A stretch of DNA of 64,000 nucleotides from Areca catechu (GCA_021397845.1 JAHSVC010000065.1:558001-622000); one strand, 5' to 3'; shown: positions 1 through 10,273, counted from the stretch's first letter. The notes: generated from the letters alone by a model not told the origin. A program made the numbers and translations.

Positions 1-113
1 AGGGCGAGCTGAAAAGCGCCCACTCGAGGATAGTGGGACAAGAGGCGGGGTGGAACAGAAGCAGGAGGCAAGTTGAATCCCTGGAGTGGACTGCCAGGGA
101 GAACTAGTAGAGG

Positions 114-638
114 ATGGAGAGCCTGTTCAAGGTGGTGGAGGAGGCTTCTAGGAGGGCCGAAGAGGCGATCATAGAATTCAAAGCTGCCAAGAGGGAGGCC
201 GAAGTCGCCAAGAGGGAGTCCGAAGCCTTGAGGAAGCAGATGGACAATGCCATGGCTGACTTCAAGATGTCTTCGCAATTTTAGATAGACATTGACGAAG
301 CATCACTGTATGCCTACCAGCACGGCTTCAATGATAGGCTTTCCAAGGTGAAAGAGACCCTCCCTCACCTCGACCTTTCGAAGATCCCCTCCTTCAACAT
401 AATTGGAGAGGAAGGAGAAGAAGCGGAGGAGGCCGAAGCCGTAGAGGGGGTCGTGGAGTCACCATGTCTGGCGGAGGAGGCTGCTACCTCAGTCGAAAAC
501 CCGGAGGTGATTCCGGCTGTGACCTCGTCCCAGGAGGCGACTCAAGCTGGAAGAGTCCAGGCTGAAGGTTCTCCTGTCCCGGCCCAGATTGATGAGACCT
601 TCTCCGATCAAGTAGATATGTTGCTCCAGTCTTGTTGA
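114..638 (+). pseudogene. Antisense ORF of element A, copy 2 (coiled-coil, acidic tail)
   Basis: This plus-strand reading frame starts at ATG 114 and ends at 638 with one in-frame TAG at 282-284. The first 56 codons are Glu/Lys/Ala rich with heptad-like spacing and look like a coiled coil. After the stop comes a segment with the pattern YxxGFxxxxxKV followed by LDLSKI, then a Glu-rich tail. The same pattern recurs in the ORF at 1398-1903 and in the antisense gene of element B, so I read it as the C-terminal part of the same family. It lies antisense to gag-pol, beyond integrase, where Tat elements often carry an extra ORF. A T-rich tract and AATGAA (about 700) follow it, suggesting a 3' UTR. 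The function is unknown; the N-terminal part, if any, is outside the window. Confidence 0.6.
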
Positions 639-1329
639 TGTTGAGTGACCTTGTTCACTCCGAATGTATTTTCTTCTTTTTTTTTACTTGTATTGCCAAT
701 GAACTTTGTATTGCAATTTTCTCAGATTTTGGAATGAATTCTCCTTTCTTTGCATATGCATTATCGTGCCTCATGTGTTCATGTGTAGTCTGAAACGGTT
801 CTACCATTTCTCGTTTGGCCTAGTCGAACGATAACCTTCGAAGGCCATTCAGTTGATAGGAGCCGATTTTACCGGTCTCTTTTTCGCTTAGTCGAATGGT
901 CGTGGCCGAAGGCCGTTCAGTCGGTAAGGACGAATCCTCGAACGGACCAGAACTCCGTTGCATTGCCTTCCTTCGGACGATTTGCTTGTCCGTTGGGGTG
1001 GACAGGAGTCATCTCCCCGCCAATCAATGATTAGGGGGATTAGATTAGGATCACCGTTGTCCATGTGGTACGTCGAAATTTGTACAGTCGCGATCTCTTG
1101 CGCCTTATGAGCCGTCGGGCCTCTTTTTTCCAAAAAGAGATCATTAATGACACCGTCGCATGATGCGAAATTCTCCGGATTCAAAGTGATGGTGGTTGCG
1201 GTCCTGGGGGATGGCTTCCGAGAGACGTTCAGGTTCTCGAAGCGTCACCTAGACACGTGATGCCTTCTCAGTCGGTCGGGAAGGACGTGGGACGCGCCTC
1301 CCCACAGTCGATTGTGGGTGCAGGGCTTC
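639..1329. other. Spacer between the two antisense ORFs of element A
   Basis: I see no convincing gene here. The stretch 639-760 looks like a 3' UTR (T-run at about 675-690, AATGAA near 700). From about 815 to 935 there are two imperfect copies of a segment built around TAGTCGAA and CGAAGGCC. The rest is probably the upstream region of the ORF at 1398. Confidence 0.5.
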
Positions 1330-1337
1330 TATAAATA
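1330..1337 (+). promoter_or_regulatory. Possible TATA box upstream of the antisense ORF at 1398
   Basis: TATAAATA lies 60 bases before ATG 1398 and is followed by a C-rich stretch. Plant transcription usually starts about 30 bases after the TATA box, which would leave a leader of about 35 bases. It is the only good TATA sequence on the plus strand near this ORF. The promoter role is inferred from position and motif only. Confidence 0.5.
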
Positions 1338-1397
1338 GGACCCTGCCCCCTGCTGTCGAAGGCCATCATTTCTGTTGGTGTCTTCCTTCCAATAGCC

Positions 1398-1903
1398 ATG
1401 AGGTTCAGCACTTCCGAGCTTCGTCGTGCAGCGAAGAGGAGGGCTATTGACCCCGAGAGGAGGCAAAGTCCGGGGCCACCTGGGTCCGTTGGCGAAGAGG
1501 AGGAGCCTCTGGTTGACTGCCTCGAGAAGAAGGTCCGCCTTCTGGAGGCTCAGTTGAGGGAGGCCCGGCCCAAGTCACGACGGCGACCGCGGTGGCAGAG
1601 GAGGCGAAGGAGGCGGTGGAGGCTGTCGCCAACTTCAGAACTTTTGCCTCATTCAAGGATGAGGTCGTCGGGGTGGCCCTGGACTCCTTCTACCAGGGGT
1701 TTCGGGAGTGTCGGAGGAAAGCCTCTAGGTTTTATGACTTGAAGGGCTTGGATAATATCAAACCCTCCATTCCCTTCCCTGGCCACGAATTCTATTCTGA
1801 CTCCGATGAGGGGTCAGACTCGAGTTCGGATGGGAACCCGGGGGCCTTCGTCATCCCATCTGGTCTCTCCCGACGGTATGGGAAAAATCCATCGGGGAGT
1901 TAA
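1398..1903 (+). pseudogene. Antisense ORF of element A, copy 1
   Basis: The plus-strand frame opens at ATG 1398 (MRFSTSELRRAAKRR, basic N-terminus), passes an acidic segment and a short coiled coil (EKKVRLLEAQLREA), then shifts frame at about 1570-1590. It continues as EEAKEAVEAV and reaches the block DSFYQGFRECRRKA and an acidic, Ser/Asp-rich tail that stops at 1903. The DSF-GF-C-K block matches the antisense gene of element B (DSFLKGFRMCREKV). It is much shorter than B's gene and lacks the Transposase_28-like domain, so it may be an internally deleted copy. A T-rich tract (1931-2010) and AATGAA (2039) follow. The function is not known. Confidence 0.6.
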
Positions 1904-2559
1904 TGAAAAATTTCCAACCTGCTGTTGCTGCTGCTTTTTTTTTTTCTCTCTCTTTTAGAGAGTTTTTCTCTTTTTACTCTCTTTAGGAGAGTTTCTTTCT
2001 TTTTTTTTCTTCTTTTTTATTCTTATGTAAGAAAATTGAATGAAAGATCTTTTGTGTTACCTCTTCCCGTATATTTTTGCGATGTGTTGCATCACGATTT
2101 GTCCATAATGTAGACTTCATAAACCACTTGCGGTTTATAGGGATGAAGTAGGGTCCGTTGGACCATTCTGAGAGTGTTTGTTGTTGACAGAGAGGACGAC
2201 AATGGTCCTGTTAGGCACATGTTCAGATTTACCGTAGAGTAGGTTACGAAAACCATCACTGTGCACTTTCTGTCGTGATTAAGGTAGGCTGTTCATGCCC
2301 ACCTCGGCGCGTGTTCGGATTCATCGTAGGGTAGTTATGAAAACCATCCCTGCGCCTTTGATCCTTTTGGTGGCCTGGTTAGGCCATCCATTGCGCTCGT
2401 CAGGCATACCGATAAGGTGAGTGGATCAAGCTCTCCTTTGCGCAGTTGACCTATTTTTTAGATCGGGTCATCTGGGCTGTTATCGTTCAGTCGAAGCAAC
2501 TAGCCGTTTGAAGTCGAGTAAGGTTGAGGAGCTTTGCACAGGAGTTTTTTGGAACTTTT
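1904..2559. other. Spacer between the antisense ORF and integrase of element A
   Basis: This part contains a T/TC-rich tract with small hairpins built on CTCTCTTTTAGAGAG (about 1945-1995). It also has two imperfect copies, about 92 bases apart, of a segment around GTTC(A/G)GATT, CCGTAG and GAAAACCATC (about 2220 and 2312). I see no coding sequence that I can support. Confidence 0.45.
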
Positions 2560-3708
2560 TCATTGATAATATTTGCAAAGGTTTTGTACATTCCATGGCC
2601 GAGATAGGGTCTTCCCCTCCAGGGTCTTGAGTCGATATGTCTCTGGTCGAATGACTTCTTCGACTTGATATGGGCCTTCCCAGTTAGGGGAGAGTTTACC
2701 CTGTTCCGTTGGCCTGGATACTTCTGCTCTTCGCAATACCATGTCCCCCGTACGAAAAGTTTGCTCCTTTACCCTTGCATTGTACTTCTTGGCGACTTTT
2801 TGTCGGTATGCCACCATTCTTATCTGAGCCTGTAGCCTGGTGCTTGATAGCATATCCATATTGATCCTTCTATGATCGGAATTCTCAGGCTCTTCATAAT
2901 TATCAATTCTCAGGGACTGTAGGGAGACTTCGATAGGTAGCACGGTTTCGGTATCGTAGGCTAGGTTGAACGGAGATTCGTCGGTGGCTGTTCTTGGGGT
3001 AGTTCGGTGCGCCCAAAGAACAGATATCAGTTCTTCAGCCCAAAGCCTTTGGCGGCATTCAACCTTGTCTTCAGACCATGGAGGATGGTCCGGTTGGTGA
3101 CTTCGGCTTCTCCATTGGACTGTGGATGTGCAACGGATGTCAGCCGATGCTGGATATGGTACCAAGCACAGAAGTCCTTGAACTTCGGATTGTCGAATTG
3201 TCTCCCGTTGTCCGTGATAATGTGTGGGATACTGAACCTAAAGATGATGGAGTTTTTCACAAAACTCTCCACCTTGCCCTCTGTGATTTGGGCCAATGGT
3301 TCGGCTTCCACCCATTTCATGAAATAGTCGATGGCCACTAGGAGAAACTTCCTTTGCCCTGATGCTGATGGGAATGGGCCAAGAATGCCCATCCCCCACT
3401 GAGCAAAGGGCCATGGGGCTGCCAATTGAGTCATGTGACTCGCAGGTGTCTCTGCACATTGGCATACCTCTGGCATTGGTCGCACTTCTGCATGAAATCA
3501 GCTGAGTCCTTTGGATGGAGGGCCAGTAATATCCTTGTCGAATAACCTTGTATGCTAGAGACTTGCCTCCCAAGTGATCCCCGCATATGCCATCGTGGAC
3601 CTCTCTCAATGCATAATCTGCATCGGTGGGTCCGAGGTATTTCAGCAGTGGTTGGGAGAACGATCTCTTGTAGAGGGTTCTATCTAGGATGACGTACTGA
3701 GATGCCAT
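2560..3708 (-). pseudogene. pol: Element A integrase
   Basis: Integrase of a gypsy polyprotein, which would insert the cDNA copy into the chromosome. The N-terminal zinc-binding region is seen near 3620-3500 (VHDGICGDHLGG followed by a frameshifted CC part). The catalytic core lies at about 3430-3060, with WGMGILGPFP, AIDYFMKWVEAEPL for the first Asp region, IITDNGRQF for the second Asp and PQSNGEAEVTNR for the Glu. The C-terminal part has the usual ending (LSPNWEGPYQVEEV) and terminates at 2560. At least three frames are needed to read through, so the gene is dead. It follows the second RNase H, which fits the Tat order. Confidence 0.85.
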
Positions 3709-3803
3709 CCAGCGGATCTTCTTGGACTCTACCTTATCTTCAGGCAGTTCTCCTTATTCAAGAATCTGATGATGGGATCCATCCAGCTTGGCTCAGCATC
3801 AAT

Positions 3804-4736
3804 CTAGCGCACCTCTGCAGCATCTTTGGCAATGCTTGGAGTTTCAAGATATTCAACAAAAATACGCCCGAGAGATTGCGGTGCTGTAGTCGCCAATCGA
3901 GACAATGCATCTATCCGGGAGTTCTCTGATCGGGGAACATGAATAATTTCAAAATATTCCAGTTGAGATGATAAGGCCTGAACCTTCTCCAGGTATTGCA
4001 CCATGGTTGGATCTTTATCTGCGTACTCTCCATTAACTTGATTCACAACCAGTTGAGAGTCGGAGAAGGCTCGGAGTTGCCGGACTCCCAGATCTTTGGC
4101 GATCCGAAGTCCGACGAGTAGAGCCTCATATTCGGCCTGATTATTGAAGGCGTGGAAGGAGATACGGAGTGCATACTCTATAATCTGGCCGTCAGGTTCG
4201 GCCAACATGAGTCCAGCTCCGCACTTGGTAGCATTGGAAGCTCCGTCCACATGAAGCACCCAGACGGACTTCATCTCCTTCGGGGCTTCTTTTTCATCCA
4301 AAGAGGCTTCTCTTCGGACTTCCAGGTGCACTCGGCCAGAAAATCGAAGAGCACCTGGGCCTTCATAGCCGCTCGGGGCTGGAAGCTAATGTCAAATTCG
4401 TTTAGCTTCACAGCCCACTTGGCTATCATTCTAGAAGTGTCCAGAGATCGGAGAACGGCCTTGAGAGGTTGATCAGTCAGCACCACGATAGCGTGGGCCT
4501 GGAAATATGGCCGTAGCCTGCTTAGCCGCAATCACTAAAGAGTAGATCAGCTTCTGCATCCTTGCATACCACGTTTCTGCGTCATGCAGGATCTTGCTGA
4601 TGTAGTAGATCAGCTTATGGGACCCGTCTTCCTCTTTCCGCACAAGAACCGAGCTCACTGCTTCGTCTGAAGCAGAGAGGTACAGGTAGAGGATCTCGCC
4701 TTCTTTTGGCTTGGAGAGCAACAGCGGGGTCTCCAA
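3804..4736 (-). pseudogene. pol: Element A RNase H and second (archaeal-type) RNase H
   Basis: Two RNase H modules are seen. The first spans about 4736-4330: LYLSASDEAVSSVLV, then the conserved IVVLTDQPLKAVL and LNEFDISFQPR. The second spans 4270-3900: LHVDGASNATKCGAGL, NNQAEYEALLVGL, FSDSQLVVNQVNGEY, ENSRIDALSRLA. The second has the Asp, Glu and Asp positions of an active RNase H and sits between RNase H and integrase. That extra archaeal-type domain is known from the plant Tat lineage. The frame changes near 4470 and 4330 and a stop occurs before integrase. This pair is the main reason I place element A in Tat. Confidence 0.85.
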
Positions 4737-5642
4737 ATACTTATTCTATTCTTCAAAGGCAGCGTGACAGTCTTCGGACCATTCAAAGCACTTTGATTGT
4801 CGGAGTACCTTGAAGAACGGAAGACATTTCTCGACGGACCAAGAGATAAATCTGCTTAGGGAGGCAATCCTCCCTGTCAACTGTTGGACTTCCTTTTAAC
4901 AGGAGGGATGTCGCATATCCTTTAAGGCCTGGATCTTCTCGGGGTTGGCCTCAATCCCTCGTTTGGTGACAAGGAAGCCTAGGAATTTACCCGATGTGAT
5001 CCCGAAGGTGCACTTCGTCGGGTTTAACTTCATTTTGTAGCGACGGAGAGCACTGAATGACTCCTCCAAGTCGCGGATGTGGTCTCTCCGGTGGAGACTC
5101 TTGACGATTATGTCATCAACATAGGCCTCCATATTCTTTCCTAGTTGCTTTTCAAACACCTTATTGATGAGTCTTTGAAATGTTGCTCCGACGTTCTTGA
5201 GGCTGAACGGCATCATCTTGTAGCAGTAGAGACCTTTGTTAGTGATGAATGCCATCTTCTCCTCATCTTGCGGATCCATTCTGATTTGGTTGTAGCCAGA
5301 AAAGACGTCCATAAAGCTCAGCAAGTGGTGGCCGGCGATAGCGTCGACCAGTTGATCAATCTTTGGAAGAGGGAAGCTATCTTTTGGACAAGCCTTGTTG
5401 AGGTCTGTATAGTCGATGCAGATCATCCACTTGCCACTAGCTTTCTTCACCATTATCATATTGGCCAGCCACTCGGGGTAGCGGGCCTCTCTGATGAACC
5501 CTGCCTTGAGGAGCTTGCCAACCTCTTCATCAACAGCTTGTTGTCTTTCGGGGGCAAAGCTCCTCTTCTTCTGCTGCACCGGCTTGTACCCAGGGATTAC
5601 TTCCAGCCGATGAGTAATCACGTCGGCAGGAATCCCGGGCAT
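4737..5642 (-). pseudogene. pol: Element A reverse transcriptase
   Basis: Gypsy reverse transcriptase, making cDNA from element RNA. The longest intact frame is 5642-4896 (248 codons). Visible motifs are FIREARYPEWLANMIMVKK, MICIDYTDLNKACPKD, FPLPKIDQLVD, SFMDVFSGYNQI and the catalytic AYVDDIIVKS, followed by KLNPTKCTFGI and GKFLGFLVTKRGIEANP. Both active-site Asp residues of YVDD are present, unlike in element B. The connection region (4895-4737) is in another frame. Protease is directly upstream and RNase H directly downstream. Confidence 0.92.
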
Positions 5643-6440
5643 ATCAGAAGCTGACCAGGCGAAGATATCGGCGTTGTCTGAAGAAAATGGATCAGCCTCG
5701 TTCTGGTTTCCTCATCAAGGACGCTCCCGATCTGCACAACTCTGGAGGGATCTTCCTCTTTCAAAGGTATCGGGATGGTCCTCTCCATGGGTTTACCAAG
5801 GTTTGTGGTTGGATCCCTCGGATCCAGCTGATCCGGTGTAGTCAAATCTTTAAAGTGCCTGTCTTCAATCATTAGACATTGCCATGCCGTCCTCTGGTTC
5901 CCTCTAACTTCTCCAACACCATTCCTGGTGGGGAAGCATACTAAGAGGTAGTGAGAGGAGATCACGGTCCGGAACCTGTTCAAGGCAGGCCTTCCCAGAA
6001 TAATGTTGTATGCAGAGGGGATCTGGACCACCGTGAAGTTGATCGGCAATGTCTTTTGTCGAGATTCGGAGCCGAGGGTTACATGCAAGACTATCTTCCC
6101 TTCAGCATAAACTTGGTTACCCCCGAAACCGGAGAGTGGTATGGGGGATTTCTGTAGTTGATGTCTAGGCAAAACACATTTTAGAGAATGCATCGTACAT
6201 CAAGACATCAGTCAAACTTCCATTATCAATAAGAACTCTCTGTACATCATAATTGGCCACTACGGCCGAAATTACAAGAGGGTCGTCGTGCGGGAGCCGG
6301 ACTCCCGCAAGGTCATCGTCAGATAAGAGGATGGAGTTGTTATCCTTCAGTCGCTTTGAAGCTTCATCTTCATCCCTTCTCCAGTTGGCGGGCCGGTGTA
6401 TCATCCCTACACCTCCGTTGGTGGGCCTTTGGTTTGGCAA
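5618..6440 (-). pseudogene. pol: Element A protease
   Basis: Retropepsin-like aspartic protease that would cleave the polyprotein. The segment 6440-6165 holds VRLPHDDPLVISAVVANYDV and then the active-site region VLIDNGSLTDVLMYDAF, where DNG stands in place of the more usual DSG/DTG. The segment 6193-5618 contains the flap and C-terminal part with YNIILGRPALNRF. The two segments are in different frames that overlap around 6165-6193. Directly downstream is reverse transcriptase, as expected. Confidence 0.75.
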
Positions 6441-6449
6441 TTCGGCCTC

Positions 6450-7944
6450 TTAGGGAGGTGGCTGGGGAACAGTTGCTTTCGACCAGGTCCCCCGGCGATC
6501 GATGTACCGCCCCAGGTACCCCTCTTGATGAGATCCTCGATTGCATCTCTCAACTGGATGCATTCTTCTGTGTTGTGGCCATGGTCCCGTGGAATTGGCA
6601 AAATTTGTTCCTTTCTTGCGGAAGAGGAGGCCTTCATAGGATGGGGCCGTTAGAGATAGTTTTCTTTTCATCTCCATGAGGATCTTTTCTCGAGGGAGGT
6701 TGAGGGGGGTATATGAGTCGAATCTTCCTCCCAATGCTTTGGGCTTGGAAGGGCTTCTCTGGCGGTCTGCATATTTACCACCGTTGTTATGGAAGTTTGG
6801 GTGCTTTGCCCCATGTTATTCTTTTTCTTTAAAGGGGTTTCCCTTCAATCACACGTCGATTCGCCGCCTGCTCTTCAGCATCGGCATATTTCTGAGCTCT
6901 TGATAGGAGCTCAGCATAGCTTTTGGAGAACTTCTTGTCCAGGGAAAAAGTAAGCCTGGAGGTTCGAAGCCCCTTCTTCAGAGCTGACATGGCCACGTGC
7001 TCGTTGAGATCGGGGATCTCAAGTGTGGCTGCATTGAACCTGGAGATGTAATCTCTCAGGTTCTCTCCTTCATTCTGGTGCATCTCTCAGGTTCTCTCCT
7101 TCATTCTGGTGAAGGAAGAAGAGTGTGTCCGTATTCCAAGGAGTCTTGCGGCAGGTCCTGAAATGCAAGACAAACAATTTTTCTAACTTGAAAAAGGAAT
7201 CGATGGTACCTGGGCGCAGGCTCGAGTACCATATCCGAGCGGACTTCTTCAAGGTAGCCGGGAATGCCAAACAGTACGTTGCGTCCGAAGCTCCTTGAAT
7301 CATCATATGGGCTTTGAAGCTGCCCAAATGGTCAAAGGGGTCGCTGGTGCCATCGTAGGGTTCCATCTGGGGAACCTTGAAGCCGAGGAATGTCCTCAGC
7401 CATGATGCGATCGGTGTAGGGTGGACGTAGATCACCCATAATCAGGTCCTCGGGATCCTTCTGATCCCGCATTCTTTGCTCTCGTGCCCTTGCCATCTCT
7501 GATTCAATGGCTCTGAACCTCCGTCATAATCGGGAGTCTGCTTGGACGCTTTCTCCACTGGAGTGGAGTCTTCGGAAGAGGAGGAGGAAGTTTGCCTAGG
7601 CCTTTTTCCTTTTTGTGGGGAATCGGCGTAGGCAGCTCGAGCTTGCCTCGAAGCTTGGCGGTCCGGCGGGCGTGGGCGTGGATGCGCTCCTCCCGTGGTG
7701 CTCTCCTTCAGGATCGAGAGCTATGTCTAGAAACAGCTGGTGGGTTTGCCACCGGGAAGGCTCTGTCTTGAAATTCTTGAACCATGGCCGTCAGGTTGGC
7801 GACCCAGTTCAAAAGAGCTTCAAACTGCTGTGCTCCTACAGTAACCATGGGAGGTGGGACATCGTTCACCTCCGGGGGTGCAGCCCCCTGAGATGGAGCA
7901 CGACTCCGACTTGTAGAAGCATTTTGGGCTTTTCCTCTTGCCAT
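6450..7944 (-). pseudogene. gag: Element A gag
   Basis: Capsid/nucleocapsid gene. I choose ATG 7944 (MARGKAQNASTS), the first Met after the primer binding site that is followed by a gag-like low-complexity N-terminus. The capsid core is at 7435-6829: MEPYDGTSDPFDHLGSFKA, ATLKKSARIWYSSL, then NEGENLRDYISRFNAATLEI and SALKKGLRTSRLTFSLDK. The nucleocapsid region near 6590-6540 has DHGHNTEECIQLRDAI, the usual Tat C-x-H-x-H-C type knuckle, with its first Cys lost in a frameshift. A 31-base tandem duplication at 7051-7111 breaks the frame in the capsid domain. The PF03732-type retrotransposon gag family is a confident match by motif. Confidence 0.8.
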
Positions 7945-8012
7945 CAGAGAATTCTTTGTTTCTTCCCCTTGTCTGGGAGGGAGCTTAACAAATGTGAGTA
8001 AAAACTCCTCCC

Positions 8013-8030
8013 CTACCTGGCGCGCCAATC
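8013..8030 (-). other. Element A primer binding site
   Basis: Directly inside the 5' LTR the minus strand reads GATTGGCGCGCCAGGTAG. The identical motif sits at the matching place in element B (24740-24758), so it is conserved between two diverged elements and is most likely the tRNA primer binding site. It is not the initiator-Met type (TGGTATCAGAGC). I cannot name the tRNA with certainty. Confidence 0.65.
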
Positions 8031-8789
8031 TGTTGGCGTGGAGTCCCTGGATCGGTCGGTCAGAGTCGCTGCATCGCAGGATCGCTCCCTGGTTCACCTG
8101 CAAAATAGGTTCCTTGCCGGAGTTGTTCCGGTGGAGGACACTCCGATGTCTAAGTCAGTGGCGGATTCCAGTACAGAATGGGGAAGATGTCGAGAGTGGA
8201 AGAGAAAAAGAGCTCTTGGAGATTGGAAATGTGTATGTGTGAGATTATTTACACGTACCTCTCGAACCATCATCCTTACCCATATTTAAAAGATGGCCTC
8301 CGGTCTGTGGCCCGCTCTTTTTCCGGAGATCATGGAAAGCCATTCACTCCCATGATAGTCGATCGTGGATTGTCAATGAGCGATTCGGCCAGATCAGAGG
8401 CGTGGCTGCAGGAATTGCACACCATGATCATGGCATGATGAGTGTCGATTGTAACCGTTGGCTACAGTTTCTTTTTTGGAACAGATTGTAGTTCAAGCTT
8501 CGATTTTTCTCTTGCGTGGGCCGAAGGCTTGATATTTTCCCAAGACCGAATATCATGTCTACGGCGGGGACCAAAGTTTGTGTCTTCAGAAGTCGGTGAG
8601 TAGTTCAGACTTCGACCGGGGCCGAAGGTGCTATCCGAAGGGCTGGCCTTCGGATGTTGTAGTTCGGTGTGAAGCCTTGAGTTACTTACAGTTGGCCTTC
8701 GCTTAGTCCGAAGTCCGTTGTCCGGAGAACTAGGACTTCGATAAGTCGAACCGGAGCCTGGTCCATAGCTGAACCAGGATATCCCAACA
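8031..8789 (-). repeat. 5' LTR of element A
   Basis: On the minus strand this 759-base sequence begins TGTTGGGATATCC and ends CGCCAACA, so it has the TG...CA ends of an LTR, and it abuts the primer binding site. Its outer end is directly followed by copia reverse transcriptase sequence (element F). The other LTR is outside the window, so the outer boundary rests on the TG end and on the change of sequence identity. The target duplication cannot be checked here. Confidence 0.75.
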
Positions 8790-8946
8790 GAAGGATTAAA
8801 AAATATCCATATGAGCATACACTTTATACAAAGATCGGAGAAGATGGTAAAATACTCATTGTCTGTTTGTATGTGGATGACTTAATTTATACAGGAAGTA
8901 ATAGCTCCATGTTTGAAAGTTTTAAGAAATCTATGATGGTTGAGTT
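8790..8946 (+). pseudogene. pol: Copia element F reverse transcriptase, 5' fragment
   Basis: Frame from 8792 reads IKKYPYEHTLYTKIG, then ILIVCLYVDDLIYTGSN and SFKKSMMVEF. This is the copia reverse transcriptase core with the catalytic YVDD at 8870-8881. The protein continues exactly in register at 25563 (F-DMADFGMMHYFLGIEV), after 16.6 kb of nested insertion. The 5' side is cut by element A, so gag, protease and integrase of F are not in the window. Confidence 0.92.
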
Positions 8947-9220
8947 TGTAGGCTCAGATAGGCAACCAAGAGGGGGGTTGAATTGGGTTTTATAAAACTT
9001 TTGTACTATTTAGAATATGAACTAAAGCAAGTATGTGCTAATGCAATTCAAGTACTTGTGTATTTCAAATAAATGCAGTGGAAATAAAGAAATAAAGGCA
9101 CAAGAAGAACAATCACACAAACACAAGGGTTTATAGTGGTTTGGTGCCAACCAAACACCTAGATCCACTCCCCAAGAACCCCTTGGGAATTCCACTAAGT
9201 TTGGTTTTATAACTTAGGCT

Positions 9221-9460
9221 CACCAACAACCTTTATAACTTGTTTTGTTTTCGGGCTCACAAGTCAAATCCTAGTTGGTTTCAAGGCTCACCAACAACCA
9301 CCTTTGGTTTTACGGGATAATCAAGAACCTAAACTTGTTTTGGCTTCGGGCTCACAAGTAAAACCCTAATTGGTTTTAAGGCTCACCAATAACCACTTTG
9401 GTTTTCAAAGGCTTACCAAAAACCTCTTTGGTTTTCCAAGGCTCATCAAAAACCTTAAGT
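9221..9460. repeat. GGCTCACCAA(C)AACC repeat block in the LTR of element C
   Basis: Short blocks of the form TTGGTTTT-AAGGCTCACCAA-AACCA and CTTCGGGCTCACAAGT alternate here about every 35-50 bases. The same block lies in the other LTR copy at about 13248-13490. It is a low-order tandem structure, not a gene. Confidence 0.65.
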
Positions 9461-9833
9461 AAAACAATGTAAGAGCAAGTATAAATGAATACAATAAAAG
9501 CTTTCTAAAATAAAGCAAATATCTCTTTGAAGCCCTTGATTGTTGATGAAGATCTTGTCTTCAAGTTGATGAAGCCTTTGATTGATGCTTGTAGATGTAG
9601 ACTTTGAATGCTCTCTTTAAAACTTGGAAGCTTGAAGGCTTTGAATCACTCAACTCTTGAATCCTTGAAGAATATTCAAAAAACTCATCAAAGGATTACT
9701 TTCCTATTTGATTTTTGATGTTTATATAGCTCTCCAAACCATAGATAAACGTTTATGACCGTTGGGGATGAAGATATGGCCGTTTGAAGCAAGTTGGAGA
9801 AGTTCTGTAGCTTTTAAAAACTAGCCGTTACAG

Positions 9834-10033
9834 TCAAGTGTCGATACTTGACCTCCAAGTGTCGACACTTGGTTCCCAGGTGTCGACACTTGGTGCGACA
9901 CTTGGTCTGCAAGTGTCAGCACTTGGTTCTGCAAGTGTCAGCACTTGGTTCTGCAAGTGTCAGCACTTGGTTCTGCAGTGTCAGCACTTGACTTGCAAGT
10001 GTCAACACTTGATCTTTAGGTGTCGACACTCGG
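9834..10033. repeat. Palindromic CAAGTGTCGACACTTG tandem array (left LTR of C)
   Basis: About nine copies of a 22-25 base unit whose core is AAGTGTCGACACTT or AAGTGTCAGCACTTG, with linkers such as GTTCTGC. The core is self-complementary, so each unit can form a small hairpin or bind a dimeric protein. The matching array in the right LTR at about 25138-25318 has a different copy number. Confidence 0.85.
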
Positions 10034-10273
10034 TTGAGCCAGTATTGAAACTTCTTCAAAATTAAACTTTAAGTCCTTCCAAGTCTTCCTTATATTCCAA
10101 AGTCCTTATAACTTAATTTTCATTAATTTAAAGACTTTTTTAACCGAAATACAAGCATTTCTTCATTCAACATGGTTGAGTACTAAAATCTGAAAAATAT
10201 ACTTAAAATACAATTAGTACTCATATATACTTAAACATTTTGTTAATCATCAAAATCAAGATCAGAGTCAACA

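Larger units (their letters stand above)
1..8789 (-). mobile_element. Element A: Tat-type Ty3/gypsy LTR retrotransposon (3' end outside window)
   Basis: Reading on the minus strand from 8789 the order is 5' LTR, primer binding site, gag, protease, reverse transcriptase, RNase H, a second RNase H, then integrase, which is the gypsy domain order. The second RNase H after the normal one, together with an antisense ORF region beyond pol, is characteristic of the plant Tat group (Ogre, Retand, RIRE2, Grande types). The 3' LTR is not in the window; no copy of the LTR 5' end is seen in 1-2500. Right of the 5' LTR the sequence becomes copia reverse transcriptase (element F), so A inserted into F. The coding part has many frameshifts and cannot make a full polyprotein. 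Confidence 0.9.
8947..10273 (-). repeat. 3' LTR of element C
   Basis: This 1,327-base sequence is collinear with 12981-13664 plus 24933-25560 and differs by scattered substitutions and small indels. It includes a GGCTCACCAA repeat block (about 9221-9460), a segment built on GATGAAG/AAGCCTTTGATTG, and the palindromic AAGTGTCGACACTT array (9834-10033). Long LTRs with such content occur in SIRE/Maximus-type copia elements. No coding sequence is supported in it. Confidence 0.88.

Noticed and set aside
5145..5654. A 169-codon plus-strand frame
   Set aside because: It is the reverse strand of the element A reverse transcriptase; codon positions mirror the real gene.
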